From positions 1,426,001-1,490,000 of the forward strand of contig JADWQD010000010.1 of assembly GCA_016110215.1 (NCBI GenBank): a stretch of 64,000 nucleotides of DNA, read 5' to 3'. The notes below the pieces were generated by a model. It was not told the DNA's origin. It searched no databases and saw nothing but the letters and a program-made list of their open reading frames with translations. A program made the translations under genes and the position numbers. Of the stretch, positions 42,462-53,329 are shown piece after piece (positions within the stretch are counted from its first letter, which is position 1; every line of letters begins with the position of its first letter). Origin of the DNA: Capronia americana. Its lineage: Eukaryota > Ascomycota > Eurotiomycetes > Chaetothyriales > Herpotrichiellaceae.

Positions 42462-45400
42462 TCATATCTCGACGAGCGGTGCATTCGTACCGACCGCGAC
42501 GGCCTCTCTTCCTCTAACCGGCAATTGTGCTCCGTGATCTTGCCCCTGGCTCTGGCCCAACACCCTAACGACCTTGCCGAAGTACTGCGCCACAAACCCT
42601 TCGGTGTAATAACTGTGATCACTGCTATGGTCTCCCACAAGATTATGCGCCAGCTCATGACACAGAATCACCCACCAATACACAAACGCTTCGGCATAAG
42701 CGTCCCCTCCTATCCCTTGGCTAACAATATTCCGTTCGTGGAGTTGTTCAAAATATCGATAGTTGCAGAAGATCGACCCGTTGCGGTTGAACCCGATGGT
42801 CTTGCCGGACGTTTCGAAGAAGATGTTGAGGGTACGTGGGTTGAGGGAGAAGACTTCAGCGAGAGATTTCAAGAGGTTGGCGAACGAAGTCAGGCCGAAT
42901 GAATGCTGTTGGAGGAATTGGCTGGAGTTGCTGACGGAGGAGGGGGCTAGGTAGCAGTTGATACCATGCTTTATTTCTGCCACGAAGGCCAGATCGTGAG
43001 CGGGGTGCTCGTCGCAGTACGATTTGGTCTCTTGAAGGACGTTGGTCTCTCCGCGGCTGAAGATGTCGGATGAGTTGTGGGCGCGAGACTTTTTGATCGC
43101 CGTAAGCAGATTCTCGCGGAGTTGATGAGGCGCCGTCACCGAGCCACCGGTCGGTTTGGGCTGTGCTTGGTTGCCTTGCTGATCATATTGGTATGGCGGC
43201 GGAGGATCGGCTGTCTCGCTGCCATTGGTGAGTTCTCGTTGGCTGCTCTCATCATGGTTGCCCAGCATCTGTTGAATGTGACGATTGTTGCCAAGACCCA
43301 GCTGACGGGACAAGTTGGAGAACAGATTGCGACCATGTCGGCGGACGTCCTCGGCATTGATCGGCGTGGGCGCGGCTGGCTCTGGCGCTGTCAATGATCT
43401 GTTGTCAGGGGAGTCGGGGAATCCACCTGGTATTTGACCCTCTCGATCCCTTTCCTTGTCAGCCTGGGCGTGAGAAGCTCTCCATGCCTTTTCCTCTTCC
43501 TCAATGCGCTTTTGTTGCTCCTCGAGTTCTTGCTGTCTTTTGCTTTCGGCCAGTCTGGCCTCGGCAGCCTTCTGGCGCAGAATGCGAGAGACGTTGAAGC
43601 CTCGCGCACGAAGATCAAGCAAGTCTGTCTTGAGCAGCATCTCGAGAGTGATGGCGGAATGGAGCTTTGGTCGGGTAAGCAAAATGTGCACCAGAGCCTG
43701 GCTGACCTGGTACAAGTCCGGTTTGGCGCCGGTGATCCAGAGAGTGTATTCTTTGTTGACCGCTGTTATGACCGCCGTGCGCTTTTCCGTGTGGCTGACG
43801 TTTCGTCCTCGCAACGATCTTCTCAGAGAAATCGATGACACCAGCTGAACCTGCAGATTCTTCTCCAGCCACTTGGCATCATGCTTGATGGTGTCCGGAG
43901 GTTGCTCGTGCAGAAACAGCGTCGATCTCTCCAGGATTTGCTTCTGCAGTTTCTGTGCAGGCTTCTGATCAGGGGCTCTCGGGCCGTGGCGGGCTGCCTC
44001 TTCAACGAGCGAGCTGAGCAGCGGAGACCCGAGAGCAAAGTAGAAGTCCTCGAGGCTTTCCTCCTGCGGTGCGGCAAGGATGTCTGCCTTGAATAGATTG
44101 TAGTTGAGGTAGTCGTCAATGATGATGGCATCTGCGGCGCTGCACAGCTGGAACTCGCGAATACCCTGGATATCATCGTCGTCAAGATTATCAACCTCAT
44201 CAGCATGCCCATTACGCTTGGCTACCGGAGACGTCGGTGGCAGTTCTCTGCTCGCAAGAAGGAAAGGCGCCCTCCTCATTTCGGCCCACAGATCCTTGTG
44301 CTTCTTTAGAGTTTTCGCTGCTTCGGCCATGCTGCGCAGGAGAGCCATGTACTTCTCGGCGTTGCGGAAAGTCGCAGAGATGCGCGCGGGTTCCTTCACA
44401 AGCATCTGCGCAATCTCCAGCTTGGAAGGTTCCAGCTTACAGCCACATTTGATCAGGAACGAGTTCGCCTCGGCACCAAAATCCACAAAGTGAAAGATCT
44501 CGCCGAAAGCCTCGCTTTCGCCTAAGAAGCAGTTTCGAGGCGAAGTGTGGGCTTTCGGTGCAGATTTCTCTTTGTTCTTCACAAAGACAGGAATGAAGTT
44601 CAGGTCAGCGAGCCGCGCCATATGGTTTGTGTTGATTTCACCCAAGCGTCCGGCGAAATAGTTGAAAAGGACCCGCGCGTCGCTGTACGTACTGGGGGGC
44701 CGGGTTGCAAGTATCTTGATGCAATTGTCCATTGGCGGATGCTGTCGTACCCCGAATTTGGGTGCGTGAGGACTCCAGTCTCGCTTTAAGATATCGAAAC
44801 CGAGCAAAGCGGCTCCTTCGTCTCCGAAGCACTGTGAAGGAGTGGCAAGCTGATCTGGTTTGTTCTCAAGGGGCAAGAAAGGGACGGTGATGCTCTGGTA
44901 GTCGAACAAGCCGTAGCCGTAGCCGTGGTGGTGTGATAGAAAATAAGCTAGCGCTTGGTCACGCCGGTCAAGGTCGTACTTGGGTCCTTTCTTTCCGGCC
45001 TCAGCCATGATTTGAACGAGCTCCGGTACCAAAGGCGTCGTCCGCAAACCGAGAGAATTCAGGAATCTCCCTTCTGGCGTGTTGCTGCGGTAAGCGCCTG
45101 GCCAGGCTAAAACGGGGAGTCCCAACTGGCGCAGATCATGCCGTGGCTCGAATAAGTCGCTCACTCTGTATAGCTCGACAGACTCTCCGCCATCCTTGCC
45201 GTCGAGTTGCTTCGGGCATATCGCGGTACTCCTCAGCTTCTGTATGTCGGCCCCCGGAATATCGTCGCGCACAGATGCAAGGTATTTAATCAGGTCGACG
45301 TGACTCCATTGCGGTTTCGAGACGGTGACAGCCTTTGCGGATTTGGGCTGTAGAGCCAAGAGTCTTTCGAACACGACGTCCAGCTCCACTGTCTTGCGGA

Positions 45401-47756
45401 CGCCTAAGGCTAGCAAAAACTTGTCTTTGACGTTCCCCAGGCCTTCGATCGTCGCCAGATCATCAAACAGTTTCACGTTCGGGAAGTACGCATCGCCAGG
45501 CTTCTTCATCCCAAACTTCGTAGGAATGACTGTGTGCTTAACAAGAATCTCCACGAGGGCTGTCTTTGAAGGCTGGCTCAGGGAATCCCACTGTTTCGAC
45601 AACAATGGCAGGACTTGCGAGCTGAACTCGGCGGATTTCGTGATATCTTGATGTTCACCGAGGACCTGGCGATTCCCGGACTGAGCAATAAGCCAGCGAA
45701 CCCACGTCACTAATTGAAGCTCTTCCCAGCCCAGACTCTCCAGCTCATGCTTGCTCATGCTCCTGGTGAACTTGAATGGCATTACTGTCGGCGGTATAGG
45801 AAAGTCGACCGGAGTGCGGCTGGGATTCAAGAAGTGACGGATCTCTCCAAGTTGTAATAGCGGACTGGCATTTCCTTCGGGGCTGTCGTCGTTAGCTACA
45901 GCGACAGCTAGCAAACTTGAAATCGTAGCCTTGTCGAGCCTTCCCTGCGTTGCTTGTTTGGTGAGCCAACCAAGAAACTCAGACACCTGAGGCGTCGTGA
46001 GAGGGCTGGATTCAAGGGCCAATTTAATGTCAGTGACAGTGACTTCTGTCAGAAGACCGAAGTCAACAAGCTTAGAAACAAACACATTTGCCTCTGACGC
46101 TAACTTCTCTGGCAGGATCGGAATACCCGACATGAAGCTTAGATCTTTGGGCGCTATGCGGACATCGTGGGTGGGCAGTACACCGCAAGTCGAGACCACT
46201 TCAATAGACGCTTTCTTGCTGCATGTCCAGAATGCGTCCTCCAGAAGTGAACCGATAGATGCTGAAGGGGTTGACTCCCTGAACGTGAAGTTCTTGAACG
46301 TGGTGATCGCTTCGTCCAAGAATGGGCTGACTTGCTCCATACGGATCTTTGATCGACCATTGGCTTCGCGCTGAGTCTTCTCCTTGAGCTCTTGCAACTC
46401 GCACGACCAGGCTATTCGGCAGACAATGCCGGCTGCACGAAGCATCTCCATGTTCCAAGTCCTTACGTATCGGGCATTCAAGTCGATAGACTCTCTTTCC
46501 ACGGTAGGAATCACCGATGGTGCCGAGATATGTGCGCTCAGGCCAGTGGTCTGGTGCGTGGGGAAACCGATGAAGATCTTCCCGCCTCGGCTTGGGAGGA
46601 CTGTTCCGAAGACGTCGCCGGCCGCGGAAGCCTTAGCAAGACTTGAATCCTCAATGTACGGTGCGGTAAGAATGGCGAGCTTAGTGAATTTAGGAGGCGG
46701 CTTCTTCGTCGCGCGCTCTAGTTCTTCGTTGAACTTGACGCCTGTAAACGTTTTTATGGTTGCAGTGTTAACGTTCAAAAAAACGGTTGCAGACACCTTG
46801 GTCGCCAAAAGATCGGTCCCGACCGGTCCATCAGGCTTGCTATCGGCGGGTGTCTCTTCTTGCACGGCCCCTGCCAACCTCGAGAAGAATCTGCGTAACG
46901 ATGGAGCGGCATCTCTGTCAGTCGAGGAATGTGCGGCCGTCTTGGGGGCTTTCCATCCAATGATCGTCATCCATGACCCGTCGATTTGCGCAATTTCCTT
47001 GGAAACTTTCGTAACCTTCATAAAACCTTCACTGGTCTTCGATTCAATATCTCGGGGAATTGGTACTTCATAGCTCGGGGAAGTCTTCTTCCGCAGAGAG
47101 AGAAGGTTCCAGTCGTCCAACCAGAAGTCGATATTCTCTAGACCCACGAAGGTTAGACTGTTTGCAAGAAACTGTGCCAATGGGAGAAGTGGGGGCACTG
47201 GCGAAGTGGTGTCCCGATAGTCCAGAACGAAGTTCGTGTCTGAAGATGCTTCGGATTCGGGAAGTTGTAGCCGTCTCGTGAAGAGAGAGTTGTTCTTCCA
47301 GAAGAATGCCATCGCCTCTTTACCAGACGACACAAAGGGATTCTCGCAATCTGCAAAGGTAGAGTAGAAACCCACACCGAAAGCACCAATCTTCGTCTCA
47401 TCAGGGTTTCCTTCTGCAATGCGCTTCAAACGATTCCAGTCATTCTCGCTGAAAGGCTGCCCATTGTTCGTCACCACCAGCCTCTTCAGGGTGTGGTGCT
47501 GGACTGTATGCCTCAGTAGGCTCGATGACGAGGAGTCTGCGGGTAACGGGACTGTGGCCGACGGTATTGTCTCAAACTTGATGGTGATCTTTGTTGCCGA
47601 GGCGTCTGCGGCGTTCTGGAGTAGTTCTCGCAGAACCGTCCATTCTCCCGAGTATCTAGCCAAGACCTTGTCTATCAGGGCTCTCGTGTTGACCGTCACT
47701 GCCTCCTCATCTGCGCCAGAGCGCAGTGTCCGCGCTCGGAGAGCGTCGAAATCCAT
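42462..47756 (-). CDS. Sacsin-like GHKL ATPase (DUF3684) with C-terminal zincin-like motif
   Basis: A single exon of 1764 residues from the ATG at 47756. The N-terminus carries an Hsp90/sacsin-type ATP-binding fold: the N-box RELLQNAADASATK (about residue 40), NNGQPF, and the glycine loop KIGAFGVGFYSTF. The middle (about 300-1300) matches fungal DUF3684. A Gln/Glu/Arg-rich coiled coil (AEARLAESKRQQELEEQQ) precedes a disordered stretch. The last 120 residues contain HELAHNLVGDH (His1700, Glu1701, His1704, His1710), an HExxHxxxxxH zinc-protease signature, then YYTEGFVAQYF. The function of the family is unknown; chaperone-like ATPase activity is expected. The frame stays open with ATGs at 48077 and 48179, giving a possible longer form. 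Confidence 0.93.
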   Translation of the reverse strand: MDFDALRARTLRSGADEEAVTVNTRALIDKVLARYSGEWTVLRELLQNAADASATKITIKFETIPSATVPLPADSSSSSLLRHTVQHHTLKRLVVTNNGQPFSENDWNRLKRIAEGNPDETKIGAFGVGFYSTFADCENPFVSSGKEAMAFFWKNNSLFTRRLQLPESEASSDTNFVLDYRDTTSPVPPLLPLAQFLANSLTFVGLENIDFWLDDWNLLSLRKKTSPSYEVPIPRDIESKTSEGFMKVTKVSKEIAQIDGSWMTIIGWKAPKTAAHSSTDRDAAPSLRRFFSRLAGAVQEETPADSKPDGPVGTDLLATKVSATVFLNVNTATIKTFTGVKFNEELERATKKPPPKFTKLAILTAPYIEDSSLAKASAAGDVFGTVLPSRGGKIFIGFPTHQTTGLSAHISAPSVIPTVERESIDLNARYVRTWNMEMLRAAGIVCRIAWSCELQELKEKTQREANGRSKIRMEQVSPFLDEAITTFKNFTFRESTPSASIGSLLEDAFWTCSKKASIEVVSTCGVLPTHDVRIAPKDLSFMSGIPILPEKLASEANVFVSKLVDFGLLTEVTVTDIKLALESSPLTTPQVSEFLGWLTKQATQGRLDKATISSLLAVAVANDDSPEGNASPLLQLGEIRHFLNPSRTPVDFPIPPTVMPFKFTRSMSKHELESLGWEELQLVTWVRWLIAQSGNRQVLGEHQDITKSAEFSSQVLPLLSKQWDSLSQPSKTALVEILVKHTVIPTKFGMKKPGDAYFPNVKLFDDLATIEGLGNVKDKFLLALGVRKTVELDVVFERLLALQPKSAKAVTVSKPQWSHVDLIKYLASVRDDIPGADIQKLRSTAICPKQLDGKDGGESVELYRVSDLFEPRHDLRQLGLPVLAWPGAYRSNTPEGRFLNSLGLRTTPLVPELVQIMAEAGKKGPKYDLDRRDQALAYFLSHHHGYGYGLFDYQSITVPFLPLENKPDQLATPSQCFGDEGAALLGFDILKRDWSPHAPKFGVRQHPPMDNCIKILATRPPSTYSDARVLFNYFAGRLGEINTNHMARLADLNFIPVFVKNKEKSAPKAHTSPRNCFLGESEAFGEIFHFVDFGAEANSFLIKCGCKLEPSKLEIAQMLVKEPARISATFRNAEKYMALLRSMAEAAKTLKKHKDLWAEMRRAPFLLASRELPPTSPVAKRNGHADEVDNLDDDDIQGIREFQLCSAADAIIIDDYLNYNLFKADILAAPQEESLEDFYFALGSPLLSSLVEEAARHGPRAPDQKPAQKLQKQILERSTLFLHEQPPDTIKHDAKWLEKNLQVQLVSSISLRRSLRGRNVSHTEKRTAVITAVNKEYTLWITGAKPDLYQVSQALVHILLTRPKLHSAITLEMLLKTDLLDLRARGFNVSRILRQKAAEARLAESKRQQELEEQQKRIEEEEKAWRASHAQADKERDREGQIPGGFPDSPDNRSLTAPEPAAPTPINAEDVRRHGRNLFSNLSRQLGLGNNRHIQQMLGNHDESSQRELTNGSETADPPPPYQYDQQGNQAQPKPTGGSVTAPHQLRENLLTAIKKSRAHNSSDIFSRGETNVLQETKSYCDEHPAHDLAFVAEIKHGINCYLAPSSVSNSSQFLQQHSFGLTSFANLLKSLAEVFSLNPRTLNIFFETSGKTIGFNRNGSIFCNYRYFEQLHERNIVSQGIGGDAYAEAFVYWWVILCHELAHNLVGDHSSDHSYYTEGFVAQYFGKVVRVLGQSQGQDHGAQLPVRGREAVAVGTNAPLVEI

Positions 47757-48418
47757 GTCGCCCCGTCGACTGTCAACCGTTTGTGCGTGTGGAATGTTTG
47801 GAGAGTGAGAGGTCAAGAAGGACTGACGCCGGGGCTGAAATAGAGGCAAGGCGTAGCGCAGCCAAGTAAGGCACGAAGTCGAGGCTGAGTTGCCTCGGTG
47901 GCAAGCAGTGTTATGGAGGCTGGTGACCGATCTGCATCGGCGGAATTCCGTAGGGGACGGTCTAGAAAAGATGTAATTCGGCCTGCGAACGGAAGACGAT
48001 GCTGAGGAAGAAAGTCCGGGAAAACGACAGAAGGAGGGAGAAGCTAACAATGCATTATATGTGAGGCTCCTCCTCATTACTGGGCAACCAGAGAAACCCA
48101 AAGGCAGATGCCCGCGAGGCTGCACGAGGCTGACCAGGCTGACGTAGTGTTTCAAGGGTCCCGCCAACCACGTGACCATCGTGCCAAATTGCTTACATAA
48201 GACATCAACACTCGCATCTCCACTACCTACCTACCACTTTCCGCTGTTGTCTCGACACTATTGGACACCAATTCGATTCTTGCGCCTGAATGAGCGTATA
48301 GCTCCTGTCACTGGCATATTCACGGTGAAAAGCACAAACAGGATCCAAGTTGCTCATCACTCCATGGCTTCTTAGACACCTCCTCGGGAACATCTTGGCC
48401 TATCCCCACCATGTCATC
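47757..48418. other. Divergent region, sacsin-like ATPase / Trs120
   Basis: About 660 bp. The part from 47757 to 48179 is open in frame with the ATPase gene and could be coding (see findings). CACGTGA lies at 48169-48175. Confidence 0.5.
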
Positions 48419-51400
48419 ATGGGATATAACCCCTTCTTGCCTATTGCGGGCGCCCGAGTCAATGTTCTATGCATCCCAGCCGGTCCGATAACACCAGATC
48501 GCTTTCAGAAGTTTGTCAAAGCGCTCCAGAATGCCGCCAGGATCGAGCGTAAAATCGTTGATTCAACGCCTTCGTCTGGCTTGATCTTCTTCGATGTCTC
48601 GGCGAATCAAGACAAATGGCGGCCACGTCTCTTCCCTTTCGAACCAAACAGCAGCTGTCAGATTCTGCTCGGGCTGGTGGATGGTGTGAGACTTCTTGCT
48701 GCTTCTGCCGCTCGCTCGCCGGAGAGCGAGACCCTTGAGAACGATATACTGGAAACAGTCGAGTCTATCAAAGCCCAGTTCGAGGAGCAGCATCTGTCTG
48801 AGCCCGGGCTGGCCGTGCGTCGGCTCATCTACTGTGGCACGAAGATCAATGCTCCCCTCGGCGGCGATGTACTCAGCCTGCCGGATGTTGATGGTGATGA
48901 GGCTGCTCGCGAAGTTATGATCACTATTTCGCGGTTACTTTTGGAAGGTCTGACTGGCATCGTCAACGACTTGAAAGATCAACCCATTAGCATGGTACCT
49001 GGTGCCACTGGCTCACAGAATTCTCGACGCACGGCCACCACTCCTGTCCCGGCGAGCGGGAGCTCAACCCCAGTGTCTACGAAACCTTCAAGCCCGATGC
49101 CAGGCGCCAATGGAGCGGAGCAGCAGGTATGTGTGCGCCCTCATAAGATGTCCCCGGAAGTAACTTCATCCCTAGAGCGATACCTCTCGAGGACGATTCA
49201 ACATTATTCAGGGCATGTTCCGTGTGCAATGCGGATCCTGGACCAATGCAATGGACTCCCTCGCCGAGGGAGCTTCAATTGCGCAAAGCGGACACGACCA
49301 TCTATGGCATGCAAAAGCCCTCGAGTACCTTTTGAACTCCATGGTCCTTTTGTCTTGGTCTGACATGAGCTTTGTCGTGCCGCAAGTGTGTCGTTCTCTG
49401 CCTAATAGAAGCGGAGCATTTGGGGCAGAAGTTGTGCCAAAGTCAGGGGATTCGTTGAAAGTACTGGCGCAATTGCTGCCACCGCTGGTGGAGACTATCC
49501 TGGAACTCTACGCCAAAGTGGCCAATCTCGACTTGGGTGGCTCTCTCCAGGATGTCCTTAGGGAGTCACGAGTAAGACTGGTGAACTTGTTGATTTTTGT
49601 GAAGCGAGCAGGGGGTGTTCTCACCAAGCAGGGCCTAAACCAGATCGTCACAGGATCCGACGACGCACTGGACAAGTCGATGCAGGTCAAGGGCGAGCCT
49701 GTCGCGGTTTCCAGAGCCGGGCTCGCGAACATCCTGATCGAGACACTTCAAGAAGCTCAGTCCAGCAGAAGTCTTCTACATCACACAGGTCTTCTGGTGG
49801 CAATTGCTACTAGTTTATCGGTCTTGGGACTAGACCGCAAACACGCGTTCTACGTCAAGCAGCTGATGCAGCAATTCGTTCCCAGGCTTATAGAGGCGAG
49901 AAAGGTTGGCGCCTCCGAGGCTGGTGTTCATCCCGCAGCTGGCTTACCGCCTGTGAGTGCGGCACTCCAGGGGATCATGCCAGAAATGGTCGCCGGGACG
50001 AGAACAATGTTGAACCTTGCCGCTGGAACCTACGGGGTTCCTCTTCCACCTGTGCCTCAACCACGGCAAGGGATACCGGCTGATTTACACACGATTTGCG
50101 AGAGACTCAGGGCTTGGGCTGTTGAACATGACTCCGGGGATGCCATGCTGAAAGTGGAAATGCTCCGGACATGTGTGAGTGTCTGCGAGGCATTGCCTGA
50201 TGTCCCTGCTGGGCTCCACTTCTCGTCCAACATCCTTCGGGCTGCGAAGAAAGTTGCCACTATGCCGAAGTACTCTGTCAATGACGCGCCTTTGATCTCT
50301 GCCGAAGAGCAAGCACGCCTCCTGGACAGCATGAGACGTGCGGTTTCGGCGGCCTCTCGCCTGGGTGCAGATGGCTGCCGTGCTGAGTACTGGGACGACT
50401 TCCTCGTCCGAGATATTCAAGTTTTCGAGCGAGACGCCCTCTCAAAGCTCATCGCGCACAAGCCTAGTGATCTGGCTATACGAGGGAGTGCCCTTGTCGA
50501 CACCGTGCGAGATCCGTTCATATACAACCCTTTCTCGAAGGACAAATCTGTCATCGCTGCTCCGGTGCTGGTAGCAGGCGAACTATCTACCTTTGGCGTC
50601 CTCCTTCAGAATCCACTCGAGGTCGAGATTGAGATTGAAGAAATTCGTCTCTTGAGCAAGGGTTGTCCTTTTGACCCGTCAGCTCACAGTATTGTGTTGG
50701 GGCCACTATCGAGCCAGCTGTTCACTCTGAGCGGCATGCCTACTGGGAGTGGCGACCTTGAAATCATCGGCTGCAGAGCCACGATCCGCAATTGCTATGA
50801 GCAGGACTTCTTGACCTTCCGGGAAGCTTGGAAACCCCCAGTGACCCCGAAGCAGAGAGCGGTCGGCAGAGCCAGATCCAGGCGAGGTCCAATCACCGCC
50901 GGGAGCGGTGAAGAATCAACGCAGGTGGATTTTCTTTCCAACCCGCCAGTAACAACACCGCTGAAGCTCAAGGTCATCAGCGCCCAGCCTCGACTTGACA
51001 TCAATTCGAGCAGCCTGGGAAATCCGGCCATCATGCTCCTCGAAGGCGAAAGCCGAGTCTTCGATGTGACACTGGTCAATGAGAGCAAGACTGTGCCAGC
51101 AGACCTTGTTTTGATCACTGCTGAGGATTCAGTGAGTGAGAAGCTGAAAGAAGCTCTTACAACCCAGGATCTCAATCCGGCCGAAAAGTACGAGTTGCAG
51201 AACCAGCTGGCAATTCACCCGGCAATCGAAATCAAGGACAAGCAATACCACGACTCTAAGCAAATTCTGGAGCCGGGCACGAGCATTGGCTATAGGGTGG
51301 CGGTCTTCGGTCGACCAGGCCTTGTCAGCGCCACTGTACAGGCAGATTTTGCCTTCCTGGGAACCCCGTCTGCTGAGGTCAAAGGGACGTTCTATACAAG

Positions 51401-52523
51401 ACAAGTCCGATTCCCTGTTTCTATCACCGTCAATGGCAGTGTCGAGATACCCCGGTGCAACATCTTGCCCATCCATAGCGATTTCAGCTGGAGCTCAGGA
51501 CAAACTCTAGGTGAAGAACCGGCGCAAGACGTGTCGGCCGTGGCAGCGAATCTAAGCAAGCTTTCCCGATGGCTCAAGACCAGTTCTAATGCAGGTGAAC
51601 TTTGCATGTTGTCGCTGGACCTTCGCAACGTGTGGCCTCAGCCGCTCAGCATCGAACTCCAAGCACGAACGCCGGGTGTTGAGCCTCCAGATGGCCAGCC
51701 TCGGAATGACGCCTACTCGGTCGTCGAAACACTACAACCAGGACACGTTGACCGCGTGATCCTCCTTGTCCCACGCATCTTCATCCGGGATCCACACGCC
51801 CCCATACCGAATCTCGAAACGCAGAAACAGTTTGTGGTAACTGCGTCAAAGCTGAGTGCTGAAGCGGAAGCAGCAAGCCGAGAGTCGTTTTGGTATCGCG
51901 AAGAGCTGCTCAAGTGCCTCCGAGGTGTTTGGCGAGAAGGCACTTCGGGAAGACACGGAGAGATCGATCTGAGGAAGGGGATCAGATTGAGTCCACGTAT
52001 GGTGGACGCGCTAAAGGTCGATCATGTTGAGATCGAGTACAGCGTGAAACCGCATGAACAGATGACGGGTGAAGCGGGAAATGACGACGTCGCAACCGTG
52101 AAACAGGTCGGACGGGCTCATTTCTTGGTCAAAACCGAATCATTTGCCACCTTGTCCGTCACTATCCACAACCGTAGCCAGGAGACGCTCCGTCTGATCC
52201 TCCGACTGCAGCCTGCTCTACGGCATCAGCCTCAGAACATTGCGCTGGATTTGTCTAAGCGGTTTGCCTGGACCGGTGTGCTCCAGCGCTCGGTGCATCC
52301 TGCCATTGAGCCCGGTGGTGTGTTTGTGGCCCAGCTGGGTATTATTGCCCTTGTCGATGGAGAATATGTGATCAACGCGTCGGTTGAGGAAGTGGCCGGC
52401 CGTCGCACGAATAGTAGCGCGAAGGCTACAGACGCTGCAAATGCGGGCACCGACAGGCGGATCTGGCATGCTCGGACGCCATGTTTGGTTGACGCCAGGA
52501 GCAAAGCGGGTACACAAGAGTGA
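48419..52523 (+). CDS. trs120: TRAPPII complex subunit Trs120
   Basis: Two exons (48419-49126 and 49176-52523) give 1351 residues; the 49-bp intron starts GTATGT and ends TAG. The start MGYNPFLPIAGARVNVLCIP matches the conserved beginning of Trs120. The N-terminal third is an alpha-solenoid (for example SHDHLW-type helix around DHLWHAKALEYLLNSM), and the rest consists of Ig-like beta-domains. Trs120 is a TRAPPII-specific subunit that helps activate Rab11/Ypt31 at the late Golgi. It ends only 20 bp from the stop codon of the convergent PAC3 gene. The exon 1-2 boundary falls in a variable Ser/Pro linker, so that boundary is least certain. Confidence 0.94.
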
Positions 52524-52543
52524 TTCACCTCCGCGAAGGAATC

Positions 52544-53080
52544 TCACAGTACAGATAGAACAAGGTCGATAACCTGCAGAAAGACATCCCTGTCCATCTC
52601 GATCTTGGCCAGCCCCAGTCCTAGCATGAGCGAGCGGCTCTCCTCAGGCGACTTAGTGACAATAGCGTGGGCGATCTGAGAAGCATAAAGTTGACCCATG
52701 GCTTCTCGATCGGTGCCTCCAGCACCAAGCAATGTCCGCGGCAAGAAGCGTGACGAAGGAAGTAAAACGTCGTCCCCAGATTGATTTGTTTGGAAGTACG
52801 GATCAGACTGAGTTGGATTGTCGCTGAAGAGTGGAACCGTAACCTTTGATCACTGTGCGTCAGTATCGGCATAGAGCACCGGAATGACTGCGAACGATAC
52901 CCATTGCCCTAGTCTTCCATTCTGTGTGATTGTGACCATGATTTTATCCGCGAAAGACATGTACATCACGTCTGTCTTGACGCCGTTGATTTCTCCGGCG
53001 ACCTGCTTCGTAGGCGCCGGGAAGGGAATGGTCACTTTCGTATCGTCCATGTCTATCCCGTAGTCTTGCGGTATGCCCAT
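52544..53080 (-). CDS. Proteasome assembly chaperone 3 (PAC3/Poc3)
   Basis: Two exons (complement 52901-53080 and 52544-52843) give 159 residues. The 57-bp intron has a GTATCG donor, CTGAC branch point and AAG acceptor, and joins GRLGQW to VTVPLF as in other fungal PAC3 proteins. The conserved core includes GVKTDVMYMSFADKIMVTI, and after the intron RTLLGAGGTDREAMGQLYASQIAHAI. PAC3 pairs with PAC4 to guide assembly of the 20S alpha ring. The ATG at 53080 is chosen as the first in frame; the next at 53050 is possible. Reading straight through the donor gives a short product ending at 52850, which lacks family similarity after the junction. Confidence 0.88.
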
Positions 53081-53157
53081 ATTCTTGGTCGCCAGGACAG
53101 CATGAACGGAAGAACGAAGGGGGAGGCTCGCTGCGGGCACATGAAATGTCCCCCATA

Positions 53158-53167
53158 ATCACGTGAT
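53158..53167. promoter_or_regulatory. Palindromic E-box ATCACGTGAT
   Basis: A perfect 10-bp palindrome in the 249-bp divergent promoter of PAC3 (-) and Dhr1 (+). It is a Cbf1/USF-type bHLH consensus. Confidence 0.5.
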
Positions 53168-53329
53168 CCGGTGAGGACCGCCCTGGCCCCACTTATTTTC
53201 TGCCAGTCGAATCTTGAGAATTTCCCTTCGAAGCCGCCAACCCGTTCGAGATATTAATTGCAATTGCATGAGCCTCGCGGTCTGGTCCTTTTTGGTGCTT
53301 GTTCGCGGCGGTCTCAAACAGCCGTCAAT

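Noticed and set aside
42345..42902. 185-codon plus-strand frame
   Set aside because: Largely antisense to the conserved C-terminus of the sacsin-like protein.
52850..52900. Read-through end of PAC3 exon 1
   Set aside because: It gives a short tail with no similarity, whereas splicing at GTATCG with a CTGAC branch point restores the family sequence.
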